Below are positions 8,719-16,562 of a DNA stretch of 56,128 bases, piece by piece. The stretch covers positions 1-56,128 of the forward strand of contig CAAGHW010000010.1 in assembly GCA_900769765.1 (NCBI GenBank), written 5' to 3'. The DNA comes from Bacteroidaceae bacterium. Lineage in GTDB: Bacteria > Bacteroidota > Bacteroidia > Bacteroidales > Bacteroidaceae. The number at the start of each line of letters is the position of its first letter. The stretch's first letter is position 1. The notes under the pieces were generated by a model. That model was given only the letters and a program-made list of their open reading frames with translations. It had not been told where the DNA came from and ran no database searches. The translations under genes were made by a program, and so were the position numbers.

Positions 8719-9789
8719 TCACTTCAAATCTTCTGCAACCAACTTTTCCGCTACTGTTTCGCGATCCTTCGCAATAAGTTTTACAAGATACACCAATGCC
8801 GACAGAATTGCCATTAAGGCTGTCTTTATAAGTTTCATAGAGCTGGCCGGTTTCACAGGAACCGAAGCATTCTGCAATACCGTAAATGCTGGAGTGCGTC
8901 GTTGCAACTCTGCTTCGTTCAACAATTTCTGTTGATAGAGAGTATTATATATCTCAAACGCCAATTGCATTTCACTCGCCAAACGTTCCTCCTCTACCTT
9001 ATAGGTCTGTTTTGAAACACCTTGATGCTTATCGACATATTCTGCATATTCCTTTTGCGCATTAATATACTTAACATACGCGGTATCGCACATGGCTGTA
9101 GAATGGCTGTACTCTATCTTATTTTTCTCTGTTCTGTATTTTGTAATGAATGACTGCAACTCCTCTTTGACAGCGTTTGCCATATTGGCTGCCACAAGTG
9201 CATCCTGGGCCTTAAATGTCAAAGTTATCACACCCGTCTTTTCATCTACGGCACAACCTATATAAGTTGAAATGCGTTTCATCAAATCACTTTCAGCCTT
9301 AGTAAGCATAAAAGGATTAATTTTGTACTCGGACGAAGTATTGAAAGGCACCGGTTTTTTGGAGATAAGCCTCTTTGCCTTGCCCATCAGTTTTATCCAC
9401 CATGGTAATTTTTCCATTTTTAGAACATATTCAGCATACGTTCCTTCAAATTCCCCGTTAGAAGTAACTGTTTTTACGCCCATTATCGGCACAAGAAAAT
9501 CGGTAGAATTTACAATATCGGGATAAAATTCAGGAACGATAGCATCAGCACCTTGTCCACCAAGATTCAGACCGAACATAGATGCGGCAGAACTCAAAGC
9601 ACCACCGGCAGACTCACCATATTCTGGAGCAAGCTTTACCGTAACCACATAATGACGCGGGATACAGAACAGCAACGCCATTGTAATGACTGATGTAACA
9701 AAACCTATTATGATAAAATTCTTAAAATTTTCTTTTATAAGTTTATACACCAAATCCAAACGTATTTCATTCTTGATTATAGGTTCCAT
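8719..9789 (-). CDS. Wzz-like polysaccharide chain-length determinant
   Basis: The 356-residue protein has the two-helix layout of polysaccharide co-polymerases: one membrane segment near residues 27-45, a long periplasmic part with coiled-coil character (about residues 220-300), and a second segment near the C-terminus. The loop carries the motif PVKPASS just before the last helix, typical of Wzz/GNVR proteins. No Walker motifs or tyrosine cluster follow, so it is not a fused BY-kinase. The ATG at 9789 has AAGGA upstream and is chosen over a TTG at 9807 that overlaps the preceding gene. It should set the chain length of the polymer made by the neighbouring polymerase. Confidence 0.85.
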   Translation of the reverse strand: MEPIIKNEIRLDLVYKLIKENFKNFIIIGFVTSVITMALLFCIPRHYVVTVKLAPEYGESAGGALSSAASMFGLNLGGQGADAIVPEFYPDIVNSTDFLVPIMGVKTVTSNGEFEGTYAEYVLKMEKLPWWIKLMGKAKRLISKKPVPFNTSSEYKINPFMLTKAESDLMKRISTYIGCAVDEKTGVITLTFKAQDALVAANMANAVKEELQSFITKYRTEKNKIEYSHSTAMCDTAYVKYINAQKEYAEYVDKHQGVSKQTYKVEEERLASEMQLAFEIYNTLYQQKLLNEAELQRRTPAFTVLQNASVPVKPASSMKLIKTALMAILSALVYLVKLIAKDRETVAEKLVAEDLK

Positions 9790-9799
9790 ATTTTTCCTT

Positions 9800-10441
9800 T
9801 TATTCAATAAATTGTTTTATTACTTTTGCAGGATTACCGGCCACTACGCTGTAAGGCGGTACATCCTTTGTCACTACAGCATTCGCACCAATCACCGAAT
9901 GGTCACCTATTGTCACACCCGGCAGTATAATGCACCCTTCACCAATAGCAACATATTTACCTATTTTTACAGGCCCCTTGGAATATAGTTTCCTATGGCG
10001 TGGCGGAATTTTCAAATCATCGGGTTCCACTGTTCCGTGCGTGTGGTCTGTAATATACGTTCTTGCCCCCATTGTAGTGTATTCGCCTATCTCCACTCTG
10101 TTGATACAACCGATGTGGCACGACATCTGGACAACAACATTATTATCAAGCTTAAGTACCGGTTCAAAACGTTGTTGCGTATTGGGATAATATGTTATGG
10201 CATCAATTCTTGCCAAACGGCAAATTTCCACATTGTCACCTGCAACAATATGTTTTCCACCGGTAATCATCACCGGGCGACCATAAATACGAAGATTCTT
10301 GGCACCCTGCAGACGCGAAGCTACTATTTTAGAATATACATAATCTATAAAAGCGTTCGCCATAACCGATATTTTTGCGTTGAATATCAACGCAAGCGGA
10401 TACGATATAATTTCAACTAATGCGGCAATTATCTTTTTCAT
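9800..10441 (-). CDS. hexapeptide-repeat O-acetyltransferase
   Basis: This 213-residue protein contains left-handed beta-helix hexapeptide repeats through its middle and C-terminal half (for example VKIGKYVAIGEGCIILPGVTIGDHSVIGA). The segment ITDHTHGT contains the probable catalytic histidine, and the end is VVAGNPAKVIKQF, as in maltose/galactoside O-acetyltransferases and WcaF/WcaB. A hydrophobic N-terminus (residues 1-25) may be a membrane anchor. It overlaps the flippase gene by 4 bases (ATGA) and likely acetylates a sugar of the repeat unit from acetyl-CoA in the cytoplasm. The exact acceptor is unknown. Confidence 0.85.
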   Translation of the reverse strand: MKKIIAALVEIISYPLALIFNAKISVMANAFIDYVYSKIVASRLQGAKNLRIYGRPVMITGGKHIVAGDNVEICRLARIDAITYYPNTQQRFEPVLKLDNNVVVQMSCHIGCINRVEIGEYTTMGARTYITDHTHGTVEPDDLKIPPRHRKLYSKGPVKIGKYVAIGEGCIILPGVTIGDHSVIGANAVVTKDVPPYSVVAGNPAKVIKQFIE

Positions 10442-11949
10442 CTTATTCTTATTTTTCTCAAAACAAAATCACGCTCCGATTTAGACAATCCGCAAGCAAA
10501 AACACAGACAGCAACCCACACATCCAATGCCACACACACCAACAAGGCGTTTATACCTCCAAAACTGCTGTAATAAGGTCTCAACAGAACGAGAGGCACA
10601 AAACACACCACACAAACCTTTATTACGGGCAACAATACTCTGTAACAGAAATCCTTCACCGAAAAACAGAACAATCCTCGGCAAAGCACCATTCTTACCA
10701 ACTGGGCAACCAATGTTGTCAACAACAGACACCAAAAGACTGTCTGCACCTCAGCACCCATCTTCAAAGCAAAATAGGCAATCGGAATTGTACACAGCAT
10801 ACACCCGCCTATAAGCAACTGGTACGTTCTTATATTACCTGTTGCCGATGCACCTACCATCAAAGGATTAGCTATTGTTTCAATAACTGAAACACAAAGC
10901 AACAGACGTACAAATGTAACCGCATACGGAGGATATTCCGTCAGCCACAAAGTCAACAGGTTCTCCGTCATAAGCATAAGCGGCACAGCAAAAAAGAGCA
11001 TCAACAGAAAAGAGACACGCGATGACACCAATATCAAAGAGTTCATTTTGGGAATATCACCCGATGCGTAATTCTTTGTTATCTGTGGATTTATTGCTGT
11101 CTGGAAACTGTTTATAAACGATACCGTCGCAGTCTGCACCTGAAATGCAACACCTCGCGCCGCATTGACAATAGGACCTCCTACCGCATTCAACAACAGA
11201 TTCAATCCCTGTGTATTGCACATGATGGCAAGATTACCTATCGTATTCCACCCGACAAAACCAAGCATTGACTTAAGGGTTGCAAAATCAAACTTATATT
11301 CGATGCGGATTTGTTTATATGCAAAATGGCAATATATACCATAAATAGTGCGTACCACAAGTGCAACAACGAGCAGCAGGAATGCATATATGCGCAATCT
11401 GTTGTCATCGAACAGGAACAGCGACAAAGCCACAAGGAGTTTAAGCACAACATCGACGATTGTTATCGCGGCAAATGCTCCCATATGCTCATGTGCTATT
11501 ATCAGTGCGTTGTATGGTACACTGATTATCGTAATAAAACTGCTTGCCAGAGCTATATGAAACACAAAAATAGCATCATCAACTCTGTCCACCGGCAAAT
11601 CCATATAATTCTGTATATACCATACACCCACCAACTCTCCAATCACAAAAATAAGGATACCAAAAACAAGATGTATGAATATGCAGTGCGAAAAAATTCT
11701 GTTTACATGTTTACCGTAATTTTCAGCTAAGGAACAAGTAATGAAACGCTGAGTGCAGTTAAGCATTGAGTTGTTAAAGAACATCATTGCCAGAACAACA
11801 CTTCCTACAACATCATATATACCGTAATCAATAAACCCTAAGGCTTTGATGACTACACGGGATGTGTAAAGATACACAGCCATCTGAAAAATCATTCTGA
11901 AATATAGAATGATTGTATTCTTCATTATCCGCTTGTCATTTAACGCCAT
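10438..11949 (-). CDS. Wzx-type polysaccharide flippase
   Basis: The 503-residue protein has about 14 hydrophobic helices and the opening typical of Bacteroides Wzx/MATE-like exporters (IILYFRMIFQMAVYLYTSRVV, then GIYDVVGSVV). It belongs to the oligosaccharidyl-lipid flippase superfamily and would move the undecaprenyl-linked repeat unit across the cytoplasmic membrane. It lies 41 bases after the export protein gene and overlaps the acetyltransferase start by 4 bases. A second Met at residue 9 (MKNTII) is an alternative start. It is the only full flippase in the locus. Confidence 0.88.
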   Translation of the reverse strand: MALNDKRIMKNTIILYFRMIFQMAVYLYTSRVVIKALGFIDYGIYDVVGSVVLAMMFFNNSMLNCTQRFITCSLAENYGKHVNRIFSHCIFIHLVFGILIFVIGELVGVWYIQNYMDLPVDRVDDAIFVFHIALASSFITIISVPYNALIIAHEHMGAFAAITIVDVVLKLLVALSLFLFDDNRLRIYAFLLLVVALVVRTIYGIYCHFAYKQIRIEYKFDFATLKSMLGFVGWNTIGNLAIMCNTQGLNLLLNAVGGPIVNAARGVAFQVQTATVSFINSFQTAINPQITKNYASGDIPKMNSLILVSSRVSFLLMLFFAVPLMLMTENLLTLWLTEYPPYAVTFVRLLLCVSVIETIANPLMVGASATGNIRTYQLLIGGCMLCTIPIAYFALKMGAEVQTVFWCLLLTTLVAQLVRMVLCRGLFCFSVKDFCYRVLLPVIKVCVVCFVPLVLLRPYYSSFGGINALLVCVALDVWVAVCVFACGLSKSERDFVLRKIRIR

Positions 11950-11990
11950 AGAGAACAGATTTTTATCGCGCCGTCAAACACGGGGCACTG

Positions 11991-14465
11991 TCACTTCAAC
12001 AAATTTACAAGTGTCACAATCATTGTCGCCAAAGAAGCTGTAGATGTACCAATGGTTACAATCTCACCGGCGGTCATCGAACGGCGGTCTTTCTTACGAG
12101 GCACAACAATCTCGCTTCCTGGCTCAATCTTCCTTGAGTGTCTTGAAACCTGTTCAACCGAGCCGTTCATCTTTATTACATAAGTTCCGTTCTTCTTTGC
12201 CTTGTTTCCATATCCTCCGGCATGTTTGATATAATATTTCAACGATTTTCCTTTTCGCCAACTAAGGGTGGCAGGATATTTAACCTCACCTTGCACCTTT
12301 ATTGTCGATGTATATTCAGGAACGGTTATGATATCACCATCGCGCAACACTACATCGTAATGGCTTCCGGGCTCTTCCATAGCCTTCTCCATATCTATGG
12401 CTACAGAAATCACATTTTCTTCACCTATTTTCAGGTTACGCAATGAGTCCATAATAGTGTAATTATCACTATTGTTTCCCTCAAGCATATTCTCATAAAA
12501 CTCTATATCGGAAAGATTCTTCAACAACTCACGTTGCTCCAATTCTTCTTTTGTCAACACACGTTTAAGAGACGCGCCTTTTATATATGCGCCTTTTGAG
12601 AAGCCACCTGCCTGTTTTACAATATCGGTAAGACGTACATTCTTTGATTGTAAGGCATAAGTACCTTGGAAAGTTACGGCGCCCTTAATCTGTACATTGT
12701 TTATTTTTTCAGACATTGGACTGCGACGTACATTCACCTCGTCGAACGGTTCGAGCACAAAATCGGCGTTGCCATCAATAATTAGACCGTCTTGTATTTC
12801 AAATGTAAAAAGCTGTACAAGTGTATCGCTACTCTCCTTTGCAGCAGGATTGTAAAGCTGACGGGACACGTCAATCTTTGCCGTTGAAGCAGCACGTGTC
12901 AAGCCACCGGCTCTCAATATCATATCCTCAATAGTACTGTTTTCGGCATACTTATACTTACCGGGGAAGTTTACTTCACCGTTTACTGTTATAATCTCTT
13001 CACCTTTCATTTCACTGCTGCTGGGAATAAACAGGGCATCATTGTTACGCAATGCCACATCGGCAACAGTTCCGTCCACTATGCCTTTTATATCGAGTGA
13101 CTTAGCCTCAATGGTATTGTCATGGTTTCTATGGTGCAATACAGCTCTGTTCAGGAAGGCATCCTCGCGTACACCGCCCGCAGCCTCGATAAGCTCTGCA
13201 ACACTGTTTATATCTTCACCGAACTGATACTGACCGGGAAAGAACACGGCACCGCTAATCTCAACCATATTCGAGAAACGTGGGATTATAGAATCTACAT
13301 ACACCGAATCGCCGTCACACATGGCAAACGTATTCATATTCTTTTTATCGACAGTAAACAGAGAATATTCCCTGCCGCTTTTTCGTACAACACGAAGTTT
13401 CTCATTATAGGCATCACCCATAAAGCCTCCTGAATATTTCACAAGCGACGCAAGGGTTTCATTCTCTTTGAGTTCATAAAGCATAGGACGCTTTACCTTA
13501 CCTTGCACATTTACGATAGACTCGTATGCACCGACGCTTATCACATCGTTATCCTGAAGAGCCACATTGCCATCAACATTTCCATTGAAGATATAGTCAT
13601 AAATGTCGATTGTTGCAATATTCTTGCCGTTACGGAACACATTTATAGAGCGCAATGTACCGATATCGCTTATACCGCCGGCAGCATACAGAGCATTGAA
13701 TGCGGTAGAAAGGGCACTCATGGTATAACTACCGGGAGTCGCTACCTCACCAAGCACCTGCACAACTATAGAACGGGTTGTTCCGACAGAGAGGCTTATA
13801 CTTGACTCGGCATATATCTTGCCTAACACATCGTTGACATATTTATTTGCCTCTTTGACGCTCTTTCCTGCAAGATGCAGAGGACCTACGCCTTCAACGA
13901 TGATTTTGCCTTCGGGAGATATTTCGGCATCAATCATATTCTGCGAAGCACCCCAGATATCGATTATGACAACATCGCCTGCACCCAACACATAGTCGGA
14001 CGGAGTCGGGATATTCTTGGAAGATTCAAAGGTAAGCAATTCGTTGTTGAATATATTACGACCGAAAACGCGAGGCTCATCCAACAGATTTCTGTAAAAG
14101 GCAACCGAATCAATGTCAAGGAAGGTCATCTCATTCTCAAGCAATGCCATTTTCTCCTTTCCGGTATATTCTTTCTTTTGGAACATATCGTTTGTTTCAC
14201 GCAAACGGGAATCTTTTTTCTTTTCTTCCACAAGAAGAGAAGCCCCTGAGAGAGTCTTCTCATTCTCGTATTTCTTTTTAATATCCCTTAAACGTTCGGG
14301 AGAAATACCTTTCTGAAGTAATTTGGTTGCTATGGTACGTTGGTCAGAGCCTTTTTCCTGCTCTGTAACAACAAAGTTGATAATCTGTTCGTCACTCATT
14401 GTCTGAGCTACTGCAAACTGCATACAGAAAACACAAGATAGCAGTAATAAGATTCTTTTTGCCAT
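11991..14465 (-). CDS. Wza-like polysaccharide export protein with SLBB domains
   Basis: This 824-residue protein starts with a signal peptide ending near residue 21 (FAVAQ). A helical region with KKKYENEK repeats follows. The polysaccharide export domain has YVLGAGDVVIIDIWG near residue 160. After it come a series of SLBB beta-grasp repeats, visible as recurring V.V.GEV..PG.Y segments (for example VNGEVNFPGKYKYAE and VQGEVKYPATLSW). The C-terminus is one hydrophobic helix. It is longer than E. coli Wza (about 380 residues) because of extra SLBB units, as is usual in Bacteroidetes. It should form the outer-membrane or periplasmic conduit for the polymer. It follows the initiating transferase by 22 bases. 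Confidence 0.9.
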   Translation of the reverse strand: MAKRILLLLSCVFCMQFAVAQTMSDEQIINFVVTEQEKGSDQRTIATKLLQKGISPERLRDIKKKYENEKTLSGASLLVEEKKKDSRLRETNDMFQKKEYTGKEKMALLENEMTFLDIDSVAFYRNLLDEPRVFGRNIFNNELLTFESSKNIPTPSDYVLGAGDVVIIDIWGASQNMIDAEISPEGKIIVEGVGPLHLAGKSVKEANKYVNDVLGKIYAESSISLSVGTTRSIVVQVLGEVATPGSYTMSALSTAFNALYAAGGISDIGTLRSINVFRNGKNIATIDIYDYIFNGNVDGNVALQDNDVISVGAYESIVNVQGKVKRPMLYELKENETLASLVKYSGGFMGDAYNEKLRVVRKSGREYSLFTVDKKNMNTFAMCDGDSVYVDSIIPRFSNMVEISGAVFFPGQYQFGEDINSVAELIEAAGGVREDAFLNRAVLHHRNHDNTIEAKSLDIKGIVDGTVADVALRNNDALFIPSSSEMKGEEIITVNGEVNFPGKYKYAENSTIEDMILRAGGLTRAASTAKIDVSRQLYNPAAKESSDTLVQLFTFEIQDGLIIDGNADFVLEPFDEVNVRRSPMSEKINNVQIKGAVTFQGTYALQSKNVRLTDIVKQAGGFSKGAYIKGASLKRVLTKEELEQRELLKNLSDIEFYENMLEGNNSDNYTIMDSLRNLKIGEENVISVAIDMEKAMEEPGSHYDVVLRDGDIITVPEYTSTIKVQGEVKYPATLSWRKGKSLKYYIKHAGGYGNKAKKNGTYVIKMNGSVEQVSRHSRKIEPGSEIVVPRKKDRRSMTAGEIVTIGTSTASLATMIVTLVNLLK

Positions 14466-14487
14466 ATATGCTGATTAAATATTGTTC

Positions 14488-15099
14488 TTAAAATTTTTTA
14501 CCTGTAATGATATACAACGCTGTTGTCACGATTATCTTGAAGTCGTACCACAAGGAACGCTTTTGCAGGTACTCAAGATCCATCTCCAAACGGGTCAGCA
14601 TCTTTTCCAAAGTATCGGTATATCCGTTATAGATTGTCGCCATTGATGTCAATCCGGGACGCATAAGATAGATATAATCGTAATTGGGATTCTCTTTTCT
14701 TATCATATCGATAAAATATTGACGTTCAGGCCTTGGGCCCACGAACGACATGTCACCGATGAAGACATTGAAAAGCTGTGGCAACTCATCGAGATGATGC
14801 TCGCGCAAGAACTTGCCGACCTTTGTCAGACGTTCATCGCCCTTGGCTGCAAGTTGTGGCTTGCCATTGCTCTCGGAATCGGTTCGCATGGTTCTGAATT
14901 TATATATTTTGAATGGTTTACCCTTGTAACCAATTCGTTCCTGCTTGAATATGACACTGCCATCATTTTGCAGACGCAAGCTTATATATACAATCAAGAA
15001 TACCGGCGACAACACCACTATCCCAAAAAATGAACAGAAGAAATCAAATAGACGCTTAATAGCACGTTCTACAACATTCATTCCATCTTTGATAACCAT
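14488..15099 (-). CDS. initiating undecaprenyl-phosphate sugar-phosphate transferase
   Basis: The 203-residue protein is a small polyprenyl-phosphate hexose-1-phosphate transferase. It has one N-terminal hydrophobic segment (FDFFCSFFGIVVLSPVFLIV), then IYKFRTMR, FVGPRPERQYF and RPGLTSMATI, the core motifs of the WcaJ/PglC catalytic domain. The size is that of the PglC class, without the extra helices of WbaP. It transfers a sugar phosphate from a UDP-sugar to undecaprenyl phosphate and so starts repeat-unit synthesis. It is the first gene of the locus and has about 180 bases of leader upstream. Confidence 0.9.
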   Translation of the reverse strand: MVIKDGMNVVERAIKRLFDFFCSFFGIVVLSPVFLIVYISLRLQNDGSVIFKQERIGYKGKPFKIYKFRTMRTDSESNGKPQLAAKGDERLTKVGKFLREHHLDELPQLFNVFIGDMSFVGPRPERQYFIDMIRKENPNYDYIYLMRPGLTSMATIYNGYTDTLEKMLTRLEMDLEYLQKRSLWYDFKIIVTTALYIITGKKF

Positions 15100-15141
15100 A
15101 TTGTTTTTCTTAATTAAGATTCTTCTTACGCTGTTACACGA

Positions 15142-15165
15142 GGGAAGAAATATTATATATTTCCC
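15142..15165 (-). promoter_or_regulatory. leader hairpin before polysaccharide locus
   Basis: In the 179-base gap upstream of the locus an imperfect inverted repeat pairs gggaagaaatat (15142-15153) with atatttccc (15157-15165). On the minus strand it lies in the probable leader, about 45 bases before the first ATG. A minus-strand TTACTTTG at about 15205-15212 resembles the -7 box but no clear -33 element is spaced correctly. Downstream of the SpoIID stop a short stem (CTTAG/CTAAG) and a run of nine T on the minus strand (about 15230-15247) may be a weak terminator. Confidence 0.3.
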
Positions 15166-15278
15166 CTATTTATACTACATTAACTCCCTTTTAACAAAAA
15201 TATTGCAAAGTAAACACTTTTTTTGTTCAAAAAAAAATGTTCTTAGTCCTAAGTGCGTTCCAGACGGTTCAAACACAC

Positions 15279-16562
15279 TCAAATGGAATCAATAATTGCC
15301 CCGGGATAGTAATGTCCAAGAATATGGATGTGCGATGCTCCTTTTTCGCCCATAACGGCTGCGCCAACCTGGCAAAGCCCTACTCCATGCCCCCAGCCTG
15401 CGCCTTTAAGCACAAAGTGTACATTGCCTTTGTCATTGATTCTGTCAACGACAAAAGCCGAGCTGTAGAGATGTGTTTTCGAGAGCCAACGGCGTATCTC
15501 AAGTTCCTTGCCCACAATGCGTACAGCCTTGCTGCCAACGACGCGCAGACGTGTTATTCTGCCCGATGCACCACGTTCCAACGGAATAAGTTCCGTTATT
15601 GTGCCGAAGTCGATTCCCGAGCGTTCCGCAACAATAGCAGAGAGTTCCTCTTGAGTATATTCCACACGCCAACGGTAGAAATCATTCGTTTCCCTGTCGT
15701 AGCCGTTGAGTATCTGGGACAATACAGCATTATCGTTTGTTGCACAATACGACGGTGGTTCGTTCTCAATCCATAGGCGCGCGGCATCTTCGTTGTCCAG
15801 CGACGGTAACGGCTCATTTCCGCCGCAATCCCTGAATGCCTGCAGATAACCGGGATTCTCATTCTCCCAACACGATGAGAAGAGTTCGGTAACACCGCCA
15901 CAGCACTTGCTGAAACGTGCATCGCACACCTCACCGTCGTATTTAAGTACAAGCCCTGCCGTCTCCTTCACGGCACGCACCACATTGGGGTTGTGTGCCC
16001 GCGTAATACCCTGATAGCGTTGGCAATGGTCATCGGCACAAAGGTCGAAAAGAGTATGGTCTTCACGTGCATACCAACGCACCGTCTCTTCCTCGTTTTC
16101 CCAACCGAGAGTGCCTTGCTGCACCTTTTCACGGCGTAGCAGCTGTGCATAGAGCCAACTGCGGGAAACGACGGCGTGCGCCTTGAGGAATTCCAACGAC
16201 GATGTGGCCGACATCTCGCTCGAGATGACACTTACAAGATACTCCTCGACATCGATGCGGTTTATGGCGCGCACCTCGCCCTCTTCGACGATAAAGCGCA
16301 ATGCTCCCTTGAAGGTCTGTGATTCCTTACGTTGCCAATGGAAGTTTACGCCAATGACGACATCGTGCAAGGTAAATGCAGACTCCTCGTTGCAAGGAGC
16401 AAGAACAAGTTCGTCGCAAGACACACCGTTGTACAGCAATTTGCCATTTTCGATGGAAACGATGTTTTTTGCAGCACAGGTAGCGATATTCGAGCTAAAA
16501 TCCCCGATTAAATCGAACTTTATCTGCGCCGCGCGCAATATTCCGACATCAACACTCCCCAT
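15279..16562 (-). CDS. SpoIID/LytB-domain protein without signal peptide
   Basis: This 427-residue protein contains a SpoIID/LytB domain. DVEEYLVSVISSEMSATSS carries the conserved glutamate (residue 116) that is catalytic in SpoIID lytic transglycosylases. LKAHAVVSRSWLY, a KCCGGVTE segment and a C-terminal GWGHGVGLCQVGA follow. I place the start at MGSVDVGIL (16562), where the ATG overlaps the upstream stop region by 14 bases; 16610 would lengthen the overlap to 62 bases. From 16562 there is no signal peptide or membrane helix, so the protein appears cytoplasmic, which is odd for a peptidoglycan enzyme. It is coupled to the GT2/DUF4922 gene. The substrate is unknown. Confidence 0.83.
   Translation of the reverse strand: MGSVDVGILRAAQIKFDLIGDFSSNIATCAAKNIVSIENGKLLYNGVSCDELVLAPCNEESAFTLHDVVIGVNFHWQRKESQTFKGALRFIVEEGEVRAINRIDVEEYLVSVISSEMSATSSLEFLKAHAVVSRSWLYAQLLRREKVQQGTLGWENEEETVRWYAREDHTLFDLCADDHCQRYQGITRAHNPNVVRAVKETAGLVLKYDGEVCDARFSKCCGGVTELFSSCWENENPGYLQAFRDCGGNEPLPSLDNEDAARLWIENEPPSYCATNDNAVLSQILNGYDRETNDFYRWRVEYTQEELSAIVAERSGIDFGTITELIPLERGASGRITRLRVVGSKAVRIVGKELEIRRWLSKTHLYSSAFVVDRINDKGNVHFVLKGAGWGHGVGLCQVGAAVMGEKGASHIHILGHYYPGAIIDSI

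Noticed and set aside
10420..10890. Open frames antisense to the flippase
   Set aside because: They are shadows of the flippase frame, rich in Gln/His/Cys with no family marks.
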